A DNA stretch of 64,000 nt from Datura wrightii (taxonomy: Eukaryota; Streptophyta; Magnoliopsida; Solanales; Solanaceae), in assembly GCA_035772735.1 (NCBI GenBank), contig JASDFA010000027.1, positions 68,578,001 through 68,642,000 on the forward strand. Reading direction: 5' to 3'. The position numbers and the translations under genes are program-made. Below, piece after piece: positions 21,250-33,925 of the stretch; positions within the stretch are counted from its first letter, which is position 1, and every line of letters starts with the position of its first letter. The notes under the pieces are model-generated. The model saw nothing but the letters and a program-made list of their open reading frames with translations, had not been told where the DNA came from and made no database searches.

Positions 21250-21780
21250 TTTGCTAGTTCTTTTCTTTTCTCTTCAACATGAGCCACGCTCCCCATAGAT
21301 ATCCTGCTTAGGGAATTAGCCACCCCATTGGCTTTGCCCGGGTGGTACAACACACTCATGTCATAATCCTTCTATAGCTCCAGCCACCTTCTCTGACGAA
21401 GACTTAAGTGTTTCTGACTGAACACATACTAAAGGCTCTTGTGATTGGTTAAAATATCCACGTGAGACCCATAAAGGTAGTGCCTCCATATTTTCAATGC
21501 AAACACCACTGCTGCCAACTCAAGGTCATGAGTTGGATAGTTCTTTTCATGAACCTTGAGCTTTCTGGAGGCGTAAGCTATTGCCTTACCCCACTGTATG
21601 AAAATGCAATCGAGACCAACTATGGAAGCATCACAATACATGACGAACCCATCTGTTCCTTCTGGTAAGGTTATCACTGGAGCGGTAGTTAGTCGGGACT
21701 TCAACTCCTGGAAACTCTTCTCAAACGCATCTGGCCACTGAAATTTCACCTTTCTCTAAATCAACCTAGTCAGTGGAGAC
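21250..21780 (-). pseudogene. pol: RNase H domain of C
   Basis: The minus-strand frame at 21429-21749 reads FQWPDAFEKSFQELKSRL, GFVMYCDASIVGLDCIFIQW, YPTHDLELAAVVFALKIWRH and DILTNHKSL. The last catalytic Asp (TDHKS in relatives) is Asn here. A stop follows, then the conserved LRQRRWLEL and VLYHPGKANGVANSLSR. Confidence 0.9.
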
Positions 21781-21849
21781 TCTAAGAGGAAAAACCTTCC
21801 AACAAACATCGTTAATAACCAGCTAGACCTAAGAAACTTCTAATTTCGA

Positions 21850-22520
21850 TTAGAGAAGTGGGTCATGGTCTTTCACCGCTGCTATCTTTTGAGGATCTAC
21901 TTGAGTACCCTCATCCGAGACCACGTGACCAAGTAAAGTCACAGACTTCAACAAAAATTCACATTTGTTGAACTTAGCAAACAACTGGCGGTCTCTGAGC
22001 ATCTGTAGCACTATTCGCAGATGGTTAGCATATTCTTCCTCGCTTCTGGAGTATACTAGAATATCATCAATGAATACAATGACGAACATATCTAGATACG
22101 ACTTGAAAACCCTATTCATCAGGTCCATAAAAGTTGTGGAGGCATTGGTTAGTCTGAAGGACATAACCACGAACTCGTACTCCATAACGAGTTTTGAAAG
22201 ATGTTTTTGGTATGTCACATTCTCTGACTCTTAGCTGATGATACCCCGACCTGAGATCTACCATGGAGAAACAACTGGCTCTCTGAAGCTGATCGAGCAA
22301 GTCGTCAATCCTTGGTAGGGGATACCTGTTCTTAATGGTGACATTATTCAACTGATGGTAGTCGATACACATTCTGAGAGTACCATTTTTCTTTCGCACG
22401 ATAATACTGGAGCACCCCATGGAGAGATGTTGGGCCTAATGAGACCTTTAGAAAGGAGGTCGTTTAGCTGCTCCTTCAACTTCTTAAGCTCAGCTGGATC
22501 CATTTTGTAAGGAGGGATTG
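21850..22520 (-). pseudogene. pol: Reverse transcriptase of element C, frameshifted
   Basis: Two overlapping minus-strand frames cover the domain. One (22112-22420) gives RKKNGTLRMCIDYHQLNNVT, NRYPLPRIDDLLDQLQ and MVDLRSGYHQLRV. The other (21850-22218) gives MDLMNRVFKSYLDM and the intact FVIVFIDDILVYSRSEEEY, followed by LLGHVVSDEGTQVDPQKIAA. They are joined by a frameshift near 22190. The catalytic Asp pair is kept but the frame is not. Confidence 0.92.
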
Positions 22521-22635
22521 AGATGGGCTGAGTGTCTAGAAGAAGGTCTATGATGAAGTTTATTTACCGCTCAAGAGGGACTCCGGGAAGATCTTCGAGA
22601 AACACGTCAGGGAATTCACTGACAACTGGAACTGA

Positions 22636-23121
22636 CTAGATAGTTGGGGTCTCAGAGCTGAAATCTTTGACCCAATCCACATGATAAAACCCTTTAGAGA
22701 TAAGCTTTATTTCCTTAAGATGGTAAATAAATCGACCCTTAGGCACTGAACTACTACCCATCCACTCAAAAACTGGCTCATTAGGGAATTGAAATCTGAT
22801 GACTCTAGTTCTGTAGTCAACTGAGGCATAACCGGAGTGTAAACAATCCATGACAAGAATGAGATAGAAATCGACCATGTCTAATTCTACGAGATTAGCT
22901 GGAATGACCTTATTCAAGACTGAGACTGGGTAGTTTCTATACACTCGGTTGGCTATAATGGACTCACCAACTAGGGTAGAGACTGAGAATGGTTCTGAGA
23001 GGACCACTAGAATGATATCAAATTGGACAGCTACACAGGGAGTCATGAATGATAGTGTGGCTCCTGAATCTAGTAGGGCATACACATCTAGATGGAAAAG
23101 ATGTAACATACCCGTGACCAC
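22636..23121 (-). pseudogene. pol: Aspartic protease and linker of C
   Basis: This 161-residue minus-strand frame is the longest coding piece of C. It begins MVTGMLHLFHLDVYALLDSG; LLDSGATLSF is the intact catalytic motif. SEPFSVSTLVGESIIANRVY and LVELDMVDFYLILVMD follow, the last a decayed form of DFDVILGMD. The C-terminal part leads towards the reverse transcriptase. Confidence 0.92.
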
Positions 23122-24301
23122 ATCAGGTGAGCTCTCCGGATGCTAACGAGAGGCCACAGCATAAAAATGGTTTTGGAACTAACCACCATACGTACCTGAA
23201 GTGTTGGCCTACTGAACAGGTCGGCCTGCTGGAGCTGCTGAAGTGGTGGATTGTGATCTCCCTCGTCCTGCTGATGGGCATTCTTTGAGCCGATGACCTA
23301 GTTGTCCACACCCAAAGAAACCCTCTAAGCCCTGAAGGCATTCCCCTGGATGGTTCTTGCCACACTCAAGGAAAGCTGGGTAGTAGTTGCTAGCGCTGTG
23401 ACTCTGGGACCGTGAGCCAGATGCTCCACCACTCCGATCCTTGCGGAACCGGAAAGTAGGGGCGCTGGCTGAAGTGGGTGTGGAGCCCTCTGCGGTTGTT
23501 GTGGGTAGCTACTACTGCTAGACCTCTAAATTCCATAATAAGATTGGCTATTCCTAGCCTGCTTATTCTCCCACTCTATGTCTTTCAGCTTTTCTGCCTC
23601 AATCTAATGGGATGCACGATGAGGCTGGAGAGGTCAATATCCTTGATGAGCATTATAATCCTGCACTCCTTAAGGAACAAGTTTGATACTCTATTGACGC
23701 ACTTCAGCATGCGAGCCCTTGGCTCGACTACCATCTCTGGAGCATACTTTGACAACTATGTGAACTTCAGTGCATACTCTTCCACCATCGCGTTGCCCTA
23801 TTTCAAATTCATGAATTCCACCACCTTAGCCTCCCTTAGCTCCCGAGAGAAGAATCTGTCTAGGAAGGCTGTTGTGAACTCCTTCCACTCCACCAGTTCC
23901 GCTCCGGCTAGTCTCCTTTCCTTCTATGATCGTAGCAGATCTGGGCTACCCCTTTCAACTAGTAGGTAACCAGGTTAGCACTCTCAGCGGAGCTAACACC
24001 CATAATCCAACTGATCTTTCGTATGTCATCCACAAATATCTATGGGTCTTCTTCCACCTTAGATCCATGGAAGGCTGGAGGGTTCATCCGGGTGATGTCC
24101 CGAACTAGGGCAGCTATTGTGAACCCATTCATATTAATTGAAACCACCTGCTGGTTCACCTGGTTCATCAATGTCAGTGCCAGCAGCTGGATTGCCACTT
24201 TGAACTCCACTGAGGACACTTGGTCGTCCTAAGGGGCTGCTGGAGCTGTTGGGGAAGGTCAGTTATCGTTGCCGGGCCTTCTTCCATTATCGAGTCATAG
24301 A
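23122..24301 (-). pseudogene. gag: gag of element C, badly broken
   Basis: A zinc-knuckle remnant reads GCGQLGHRLKECP near 23270-23310 on the minus strand, with its first Cys replaced by Phe. Capsid pieces include MNPPAFHGSKVEEDPQIFVD and KISWIMGVSSAESANLV near 24000-24100. Stops are frequent between 23500 and 23970. The plus-strand open frame of 163 residues at 23478 is an antisense shadow. The Asn/Gly-rich start seen in B1 and B2 is not recognisable. Confidence 0.82.
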
Positions 24302-24511
24302 GGGATGATTAAATGAAATAGATCCAGAATGTTTGTGGAATTTAACTTCAACGCACGATAAAGAGTTTAAAGAATAAGGAGTTCTCCTAATAATGTCTCG
24401 TAGCCTCCTCGTCATAAGTGTGGCGAGCTTCACACCCGTGAAAAGGACTCTACTTTACGCGACTTTCAGACATCCTAGGATACTCTAAACCTAGAGCTAT
24501 GATACCAAGTT
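24302..24511 (-). other. Leader and primer binding site of C
   Basis: The complement of GCTATGATACCA at 24496-24507 matches the tRNA-iMet primer site at 11 of 12 bases. The leader carries the CCTCGTCATAAGTGTGGCG segment also found in B1, B2 and H. Confidence 0.87.
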
Positions 24512-27052
24512 TTTCAAGACCTGAGTCTACACCCTGGACGAGACACGGTACTTGGAGTTACAAGTAACCCCAGTCAACCCATGGTCTATCATAACACTGG
24601 TGATCTGAGTAATCATAGCGGAAGTGTAAATAAATAAACCATTTATGAACAACTGAATAATAAAAGCTTTTACATCTGGAAGCAAACTGAAAGTCTTAAT
24701 CTGTGTCTGAAATCCATCTATATCTGATGAGTTGTTGGGACAATCCCCCAGCAAACTCTAAAGTCTAACTATAAGAAATTAACTAAAGAAAATAAACATC
24801 GTCCTCGAATGATGAGGACTCACCACTAGTACAGCTGATATCACCTGAAGAAGATCTACTAGCAGTGTTGAGACTGAGAACCTCCGCCTGTATCATAATA
24901 TGGTACATCATAGAAGGTATGCGTCGGTACTTTGAATGTACTAAGTAAGTGGGAGAAAACAAACAAAAAGAATAAATAACTGAACTATAACGACATGCAA
25001 TGACCAAGTGAAATACTGAAACTGAATAAAGTGAAATATAACTTAAATGGTCAAAATGACCCTATCTGATGGTCATAGACATGCCTTGAATCTAAGATAT
25101 TGATCTGGACTAATTGTACTAAACAGTGTAAACTGAAACTATTTTGAGCTGAGCTAAATTGAGATTGTATTAACTAGTGGGAGAGGTTATAACCAACATA
25201 TAACCATGTGAGATAGACGTGGAGTCCGATGTATACACCCTATTGGTAGGACCCAATATACCTTGCTAGGGTATAAAGGCATGAATTGGGTGATCAAAAG
25301 TCTGGGGCCATAAGACCAATAAAATAACCTACGATTGAAACATAGTTTTGGGAACCTGGGTGCGCTAGAACCCCAGTGCTAAGTCCTACTCCCACTGGAT
25401 AGTCCTGGACTGATTACTATATTGGTAGCTCGAAATTGGGTTCCAAGACTAAGTCAGGAATACCTATCTGGAAGTACCCTGAGAGTCTTATCGGACCGAA
25501 TTCTGTAATTGGTGTTCTGAGGCTGGCCAGAGCTGCTTATCTGGAAGAATCATAACCGTCTAAAGAACAAACTAAAATCTAAAGCTGGGGGTTCTAAGAT
25601 TGGTTAGAGCTGCCTATCTAGACGTTTCATAACCGTCTAAAGAACCGCTGAAATGTGATATCTGAATCTAATAACTAATAATTGCGAGGCACCACTGGCA
25701 CCTCAAGGAAAGACTGTAGTCAAACTGATCAGCTAACATTCTTGAATAATACTGAGTATGCTAATAATCTGACTAAGACTGGACTAACATGCATTTGACT
25801 GAGATTTTATAATATACTAAAAATATGGGAATTCCTAAAACTGATAGAATCAAGCGATTTGGATAATTAATCGATTATGCAAGACTCTAATTTTTTTGTA
25901 TTCAAAAGCTAGAGCTAAAGTTCATTTTGCAGGGACAAGCATCTATATAGTCACAACCTACTGGAATTATAACTACAATTACTATGAATAATATTCCACA
26001 CATTATAGACGAAATCTTGCTGATAATTATTCCCATTCAAAAACTCAGGGTCTAGAACTGATAGAAGAATTAAGGAAGGGTTTTGGGGACACAAGGGAAG
26101 AACAATCCCCTTGTTGAATTTCCATATACTTGGTGAAGAATTTCTGGAGAAAATATCTTGAGAATCTGAGAAGAACTGACTTCCCTAGCTCTTGCTTTGA
26201 GAGTTTTTGAGAGAAAACTTATGAAATGATTTTTTAAGGGGATGAGAGGGGTGAAGTAATCGTCAATTACCCCTCTAAATTCCCTTAAAATAACCCAAAA
26301 TGACATAGTTTAGGGATTAAAGGGTGGGAAATGACAAAAATATCCTTGGGGGAAAACCTGGAAAAACTACCGACAGGGGACCAACGGGTCACTCAATGAG
26401 TCATTGGTTGGGATCACGACTTATTGGGACCAGTCATTGGTCCTACTGCCTAGGTTCTGGGCTCATTGAAATTAGCAACGAGAGGTGCCATGACTCGTTG
26501 GATGAACCAATGGGTCGTTGGTTGCTCCCATGGTCACTGGATAGAAATTCTGGGAGGACTAACAACGGGCAACACAACGACTCGTTGGTAGACCCAATGG
26601 GTCATTGTGTCGAGTCATTACCTCTAGAAAAATTATAAAAATCCCTAACTTTACATGATGGGTGGTCACAACGACTTGTTGTGGGATACAACAGTCATTG
26701 TTTCCACTCGTCATCACTAAAGGGAGTTTCTAGGACTCTCAACCAACGAGTCATAGCATGAGTCGTTGTATCACACGATGACTCATTATTTGAGTCATGG
26801 AGTCCTGGAAGAGGGACTTCTAAGCTAGGGACGAACGACTGATAGGACGACTTGTTGTTCCACACAACGGGTTGTTCCATGTCTCGTTGGTTCCTGAAGG
26901 ACCAAACAGGGCTGACCATGACTAACACAATGAGTCATTGGAGCTGAATAAGACTCGTTGTCCCAATCATTCTAAGGCAACTTTTTGGTTTCTTCTGTAT
27001 TTTTTTCTTGCAGGGTCAGAGTTTGGTCTAGAAAAGTTTTCGAGGTGTTACA
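24512..27052 (-). repeat. 5' LTR of element C
   Basis: This 2541-bp LTR starts on the minus strand at 27052 (TGTAACACCTCG) and ends beside the primer site. Its U3 end (about 26360-26980) is packed with CGACTCGTTG/CAACGAGTCA words, a family-specific version of the array in B1. Right of 27052 the zinc-knuckle region of B2 begins, so C inserted into B2's gag. Confidence 0.88.
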
Positions 27053-28154
27053 TTCATGCCCCCTATCATGGCCCTATCTAGTTGCTGGGCAATCTCTAAG
27101 CATATGTCCAGGCTTCCTACACCCGAACAAGCACCTGAACCTACTAAGAACTGGCCTATGTATCTCCAACCACATCTGCTACACTCAAGAGGGATGGTCT
27201 CTGCGAGTCTACTGCTCTGGCCCCTCGAGCTTGATGCTCTTCCCCTTTGATCGCGCTTGGAACTAGATGGCACATTTATAGCTGAAGGTGTTAGGGCTAA
27301 AGATCTCTGGTGGGACTGCTAACGGTGCCTACTAGGTCTTTGCTGGGAGAATCCGAAACTATCAGTCCTGGCCCTCTTGGGCTCTCTCTCCCGCTCAGTC
27401 ATCTGCACTGCCTCTATCTGCTGGGCGTATAGGACTATCCAAGCAAAGTCAATGTCTTGAAGCAGCATCACGATAAGGCAATCCCTGACCAAGTAGTCTA
27501 CTATCCCTTGCACAAACCTGCTTAGTCGGGCTCCCTGATCCACCACCATCTCAGGTGCATACTTGGACAGATGAGTGAACTCCAAGGTATACTCCGGAAC
27601 TGTCATCTTTCCTTGCTTTAAATTAAAAAAATCGGCCGCTTTCATCTCCCTCATCTCATGAGAGATGAACCGATTCAGAAAAGCGGCATGAAACTCATAC
27701 CAAATGATAGGGCCTGCTCCAACTGCCCTACTATCCTTCCATTGCTTGAACCAAAAGTGTGCAACCCCCTTCAACTTGTATGAGGATAAATCAGCTCACT
27801 CCTCCCCAGTCACCCCCATAATCTGGGTGATCTTCAGAACATCCTTAATGAACTCATATGGACCTCGTCCACTATTGATCCAAGAAACTCTGGGGTGTTC
27901 ATCCTCACAAAATCTCTAACTCTTGGCGTCGTCGCATTCCCATTCTGAGGGACATGCACTACCGCCTGCTGATTGACCTGGGCGGTCAAGGCTTAGGCTA
28001 ATGTCTGAATGGCTGCCTTGAACTCTGTGTGGGCAACCGGCATGGGTACGTGCTCCTCGTGGGCTGGTGGGGCCTGCTGGTGCCCATCTCCATTGCCATT
28101 ATCGTGGCCATTTCTATTTCCGTTTCTCCTTCCATTAACTCTGCAGGGAGGCAT
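27053..28154 (-). pseudogene. gag: gag of element B2, interrupted by C
   Basis: The minus-strand start at 28154 gives MPPCRVNGRRNGNRNGHDNG. The capsid is well kept in the 151-residue frame at 27319-27774: GVAHFWFKQWKDSRAV, ADFFNLKQGKMTVPEYTLEF and VQGIVDYLVRDCLIVMLLQD. A zinc knuckle lies at about 27075-27130 (GCRKPGHMLRDC, with one residue inserted before the second Cys). The sequence ends at C's LTR, so protease and the rest of pol are not in this window. At least one frameshift lies near 27900. Confidence 0.9.
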
Positions 28155-28361
28155 GATTCTGCAAATGTGTACAGCATGAGCTAAAAGGATAGAGAGACAA
28201 TTTACTACGTAACATAGATCATGAAAGAAACGAACATTTCCTGAACGTCTCGTAGCCTCTTCGTCATAAGTGTGGCGCATTTCACACCCAAGAAATACTC
28301 TACTAACGCGGCTTTCGGACACCCTAGGACACTTTAAAACCAAATGCTCTAATACCAAGTT
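28155..28361 (-). other. Leader and primer binding site of B2
   Basis: The complement of GCTCTAATACCA at 28346-28357 fits the tRNA-iMet site with one change, the same C-to-T as in element A. Leader sequence with the CCTCTTCGTCATAAGTGTGG segment lies between it and gag. Confidence 0.88.
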
Positions 28362-30524
28362 TATCCCGACTCGAACATAGGCCCAGATCGAGACACGAGA
28401 CAAAGAACCTTGAAAGGTGCCAAGTCAACCCATGGCATGAACAAGACATCTAACTCATTCAAATAAACGAAAGATTAACATGAATAACATGGCAGAAGTC
28501 TAAACATCACAATATATCTGAATACATACATAAGTCTAAAGCTGAATACAAACTATGCATGAAAATCCCTCTAATATTGACGAGTTGATAGGACAAGACC
28601 CCAACTAACTCACTATAGTCTGAAAATTGAAAAGACGAAATACAACCGATAAGAAGGGCCCTCACAAGATGAGGACTCACCAACTGAGACTAAGAAGTGC
28701 TAACTCTGGAAGTCTGACTAGCTGTGGGACTGAGTTTGGATATCGGAGCTTGTATCATAAAACAACACAATATAGAGTATGCGGTCAATACATGGAACGT
28801 ACTGAGTATGCAAGGTAAGTAAAACTGCTAAGTAGTAAAATCATTAAACATACATAGTATAAAACATAATCAGGACAAGGTTTTAAGAGTAGGGCTTGCA
28901 TGCTATTTTCTAAAATCATGATCTAAGCATAACTGAACGTCATAACTGAACGTCATAACTGAATCGACTGACCCAAAGCTGAAAACTGATAATCATAAGT
29001 AAAATTGAACATTGGGTCAAACCTGCTAAAAACATAATATCATGACTGATGAACATGCATAACTGAAATCATGAGGAACAATGGGAGACTCGTCATATAA
29101 CCGATATTACCACGATAGAGCTTACGTGGTCTCGACTATCACACTCAAATGGGTAGAGCCATCAAAAGCTTTTCCAGGGATAAGGTCGCTACCATGATAA
29201 CGATATCAAGATGAAGGCCCCTTGGGGGCAGAGGAATCTCACAAGGGAGGTCCTAAATAATTTGATCATACCTATGTTGGTGCGTAGTTCTGAGGCATAG
29301 GGTTGACTGGCCCTTAGCCTACTCGGTGCTAGACACTACTCATAAAAAACATGCATGTGCTCTCCATCATTTTTCAATGAAGCTGAACCATCATCTAGTG
29401 ACGAAGCTGACTCATACATACATACATAAATCTGAAATGATAACATGAGGAACCTCGGCTCAAACCATACCACAAGCTTAAAATAGTGAGAGTCTAGACT
29501 CCAAAATCATGTGGTAAGCTAATTCATGAAATCATAAAACATACTTGATCATATGGACTTGCCCAATACTTACACATGCTTGAAATCAACTTGATTAATT
29601 TTGAAAACATGAACATAGACATGACTAATTCGAAATCATACTTTCTTCATAAACATCTCATCATACTTGAACACACACTTCATAGATCTACACTTCCATG
29701 GACTTTAATGGATGGGAATCATAATTTAGAAAACTTTAAAAAATAATTTATAATTTAAAACATTGTAAAATCTACCTATTAATCATAATTCAACATTGAA
29801 AACATGCTTAGATCATAGCCATGATTGAAACTTAGGAGATTCACACATTGTGTAGAAACCCCATAGATTCATCAATTAGAACATCATGAATTGAGAGGGA
29901 TTTGAGCATGGGTGTGGATTATTGCACCCATTCATAGCCTTACATACCTGAAGAGACCTGATTTCACAACTTCATTGATTGACCAAAGAGAATTGAGGAA
30001 GAACTTTGAAGGAACTAGCCTTGATCACCTCTCAAACCTCTAAGCTTGCATGCATCAATTAGGATAGGCTTATAATGACTTAACCCTTCTTAAAACACTC
30101 CATTCTGAGCTTAAAACCATAAGGGACTGGATGACTCATGCCCTAGACTACGACTCATAGTCACCAGTCGTTACCTGCACTGCCATATTTCTTTTAGGGG
30201 TCACCACGGGGGCCACCATGACTCATGGTGTACCTGACGAGTTGTGGTGATGACCCGTCACCAACACTACCTACTTCCCTTCTTCCTTCAACCAGCTTTG
30301 ACCATAGGTGACCTAACGGATCATGGGGCTGACCACCACTCGTGGTCATACCCGTGGTCACCCCAAACCTAAAATTTCCAAACATAGTCAAACCCCTCCC
30401 CATGAGTCACTTAATGACTCATGGTGTTCCTGACGGGTCACTGGATGACTCGTCATGTGACTTGGTGCTAAAAATCCTATTTTTCTACATTTCAACTCTC
30501 GCTTAGGGTTTTGGAGGTATTACA
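28362..30524 (-). repeat. 5' LTR of element B2
   Basis: This 2163-bp LTR starts on the minus strand at 30524 (TGTAATACCTCC) and ends at the primer site. It aligns along its length with B1's 5' LTR, for example the runs GAAACATGAACATAGACATG and ACCGATATTACCACGATAGA, and is the same family. It interrupts element D's RNase H region. A small duplication of AACTGAACGTCAT sits near 28930. Confidence 0.88.
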
Positions 30525-30960
30525 ATGATAAAGAACACTAATATCATAGTCATTGAGAAGCTCAAGCCATCTCCTTTGCTGCAATTTCAAGTCCTTCTGA
30601 GTGAACACATACTGAAGACTCTTACGGTCCGTGAACATATTCACATGTACCCATACAAATAGTGCCTCCAAATTTTCAAGGAAAACACCACCGCTGCTAA
30701 CTCAAGGACATGTGTTGGATAATTTTTCTCATAAGTCTTAAGATATCTTGAGGCATAAATAATTTCCTTCCCATACTGCATAAAGACACAACCAAATCCA
30801 ATCCAAGAGGCATCACAACATACCATAAAGCCCTCTATGCCTTCTAGCAGGGTCAAGATAGGAGCGGAAATAAGTCAGATCTTTAACTCCTGAAAGCCCT
30901 CTCACAAGTATTGAACTGCTGAAATTTGACCTTCTTCTGACCCAATACAGTCAAAGGTGC
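30525..30960 (-). pseudogene. pol: RNase H domain of element D, partial
   Basis: The minus-strand frame at 30641-30856 reads GFMVCCDASWIGFGCVFMQ, YPTHVLELAAVVFSLKIWRH, then stops. The Tyr before CDAS is Cys and DLEL has become VLEL. The left end is cut by B2's LTR just after the LRQRR-equivalent region. Confidence 0.88.
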
Positions 30961-31690
30961 AACAATGGATGAAAATCCCTCTATGAACCTCTAGCAGTAA
31001 CCAGCTAAACCTAAGAAGCATTTAATGTCAGTAGGAGTGATTGGTCTAGGCCAATTCTTCATCGGCTCTATCTTTTGAGAGTATACTTGAACACCATCAC
31101 TAGATACTATATGGCCAAGAAATGCAACTAACTACATCCAAAACTCACACTTTCTTAACTTAGAAAATAGGTGACGGTCCTTAAGATTCAACATAATCCT
31201 CTAATTAGCCGCATGCTCCTCTTCATTCCGAAAATATACAAGGATATCATCTATGAAGATAATGACAAACATATCCAAGTACTGCTTGAACACCCTATTC
31301 ATTGAATCCATGAAAGTTGCGAGAGTATTTCTTAGTCCAAAAGACATAACTATAAACTCATAGTGACCATATGGAGTCTTGAAGGCTAACTTTGGAATAT
31401 CATACTCCCTAACTCTGAGCTAGTGATAGCAGGATCTGAGGTATATATTTAAAAAGAATCTAGCACCCTGAAGCTTATCAAAGAAGTCATCAATCCTGGG
31501 GAGGGGATAGTTATTCTTGATTGTGACTTTTGTTCAATTGGTGGTAGTAAATGCACATTCTAAGAGAACCATTCTTCTTATGTATAAAAAGGACCAGAGC
31601 ACCCCCCGAGGACTTACTAGGCTTGATGAAACCCTAATCTGAGAGATCCTTTAATTGTTCCTTCAACTCCTTTAGCTCAACTGGTCATTT
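30961..31690 (-). pseudogene. pol: Reverse transcriptase of element D, broken
   Basis: Minus-strand reading across stops gives the active site FVIIFIDDILVYF near 31225-31265, the palm motif near 31420, and the RKKNG-equivalent near 31580. No open frame longer than about 60 residues remains, so this is one of the most decayed pol copies here. Confidence 0.82.
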
Positions 31691-31964
31691 TATAAGGAGG
31701 GATGGGCATGTGTTGCATATCAGGGAGAAGGTCTATACCAAAACCAATCTCCCTCTCGGGAAGGACTCCGGGTAGATCCTCCAGGAACACCTCTGGATAC
31801 TCACAAACCACTGAGACAAACTGAAGAGTCAGCGTTTCGCACTTAGAATCCTTAACCTGGACTAAATAATATACATACCCCTTTGAGATCATCTTTATGG
31901 CCTTAAGATAGGAAACAAATCGACCTACAGGCACCGTGGAACTACCCTTCCATTCTAGGATTGG
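31677..31964 (-). pseudogene. pol: Protease-RT linker of element D, cut by LTR E
   Basis: The minus-strand frame reads MPVGRFVSYLKAIKMISKGY and YPEVFLEDLPGVLPEREIGF, the linker before reverse transcriptase in this family. It ends at 31964, where plus-strand LTR E begins in the codons for the segment that reads EPVFEWMGSSS in C. The rest of D's protease and gag are not found to the right of E. Confidence 0.85.
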
Positions 31965-33925
31965 TGTTACACCCCAAAAAGATTTTGGTGATTATTTGAT
32001 GTTTGTATGCTATGTTAAGGAAAGTATGGGTTGTATATTTATTGTAGGGTGAGGAGGAAAATATTACAAAGGGAAGAACGAAGAGTATGTAAAGTTCACA
32101 TATAAAGATCAATATTAAATGACCATATCTCCTAATCTATTAACAATTTAAAAGTCCTATGACCTATCAAATTAAAGGTCTTTGAGTCTAGCTTTCAAAA
32201 TATCAAACCACTCATCAATCAGAGTTTGAAGTAAATATTTATAAGCATTTTACCAGAATCTTTCAAGCAACAGCGTGGCTACCTCCCTAAAAACAACCAC
32301 CGCCCTACCTCTGTATATTTTAAAGTGTTCTGGCATGAAACCATTTTTATCTCTTCTAGAAGTGACCTGCTAGCTTATACTCTTAAATTCTATCTAGTTT
32401 CCAGACATATAATAAGGAATATCAAGAAGGAAACTTCAAGACAAGTTCAACCAAAATACAAGATAAGGTGAGATAGTTGATTGCAAGTTGTGCAAGGTGA
32501 TGATGAGGCTATTTTAGAGCTTTGGTAGCTGATTTAGCGTAAGTTGTTGCATCTTTGAACTTGTTTGGAGTTCCTACATGTTCCACTTTGAGTAGGTATT
32601 TAAGTAATTAAGAAAGGTAATATTTCGCCCCTTTAAATTGGTCAAGATTCCCCGCTAACAAGCTTGAAATCGGCTGCTAGATAGGCCGCCATTGGCTAAA
32701 GTTCTTGTCTGTTTTCCTTAAGATTTGGGTAGTGTTTTTGTATGGGAATGTACTTGATATTTTGGGGATGAATTACTGGAGAAGTTAGGTAATTTTCCTC
32801 TTCTTTTTCCCCCTCAAAGGTTGGTAAAAATCAAGTGTAGAAAAATGACTAATGTTTTTATTGTCGTTGGTTGTTGTTGTTGCTGTTGTGGCTGTTGGTT
32901 GGGGAATTATTTTGGCTGCATATTTTCATACAAACTACAATTGTTACTTGCCTATAAATTCAAGAAATTAAGGAGGTTGAATTCTGGTTGTTGAAGGAGA
33001 AAGTCGGCTAGGAACACGTCGGGGTATGGTATGTTAAGGCGTTCCCATTCTTGTTGTTGAAGCACGAAAATGTGTTGTTGAAAAGACCAACATTCTTGTG
33101 TCTTCACACTCATATAGAAGCAAGTGTAATTCTGCCCAAAGGGACAAATGTGCATGACATTGAGTTTGAATTGTTAAGAATGATTGAGATAAGTAAATGT
33201 GAAGCAAAATACGTATTACTTCCAATTGTATCATAGTTATAAATTGAGTATGAAGTCCCCTTATCGTGGGCACTGTGAGCTGTTCCTTTACTATATGTTT
33301 CATATATGTGATGTTAAACATGTCCAAAGGTCTATTTCTAAGTAAAATTTTCAAAATAGTTGAGACAACGATGCGGTTATATCAGGTGGGCAGTTGTCCT
33401 TTAGTTATGAAACTTACTACCTTACCACCAATGTAGCTATGTCCAGTTGGTAGATGTCCCTTTAGTTGTGAGACCTCTGAGATGACATCTCAGTGAAGCA
33501 GTTTTGATTGACATGGCTAGGTAATTATTTTGATTAGGGACTATATAGTTTATGAAAGGTACAACACGACTTGTATATGTGCTTACTTGGTTGTATTCAC
33601 ATGGTGTATCATATTTTGTTCATATGTCGGCTTCCAGAGTCTCAGGTTACTTCTATCCCTACTTTGGTTTTTCAGTATTATGGATATATTCATGTTTATA
33701 GTTTCAGCCTTATATACTATTACATTTTATTCGTACTGACATCCTTTCACCTAGGGACCCCCTTCCTGCAATTGTGCTGCAGGTACAGGTAGAGGCTCAA
33801 ATCGCAATAGGAGCTTGATTTCAACAGAGTATAGGTAGAGGCTCAGATCGACAATCGCAGTGGTGTTGTGTTCTAATTTTGATTAGTTTGGGTTTTGATG
33901 TATAGTATGGTTAGTTTTTCTCATT
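31965..33925 (+). mobile_element. LTR E, 3' end truncated
   Basis: It starts TGTTACACCCCAAAAAG, the usual Tekay LTR start, directly inside D's pol. Near 33775 it has GCTGCAGGTACAGGTAGAGG, like the U5 segment of A (near 4960). It should end soon after, but the sequence instead passes into Athila-like DNA at about 33925 with no LTR end or target duplication that I can find. Several open frames of 60-106 residues (33034-33792) resemble no protein I know and I treat them as chance. Confidence 0.72.
32861..32901. repeat. Imperfect TTG-rich microsatellite in LTR E
   Basis: A run of TTG units with a few changes (GTTG, CTG, GTG) inside the LTR. Related short GTTG runs occur near 33053-33080. Confidence 0.6.

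Noticed and set aside
23478..23969. 163-residue plus-strand open frame
   Set aside because: It lies antisense to element C's gag and shows no motif; the minus-strand reading gives gag sequence.
33034..33792. Cluster of 60-106 residue frames on both strands
   Set aside because: All lie in LTR E, overlap each other and show no family motif or conserved start.
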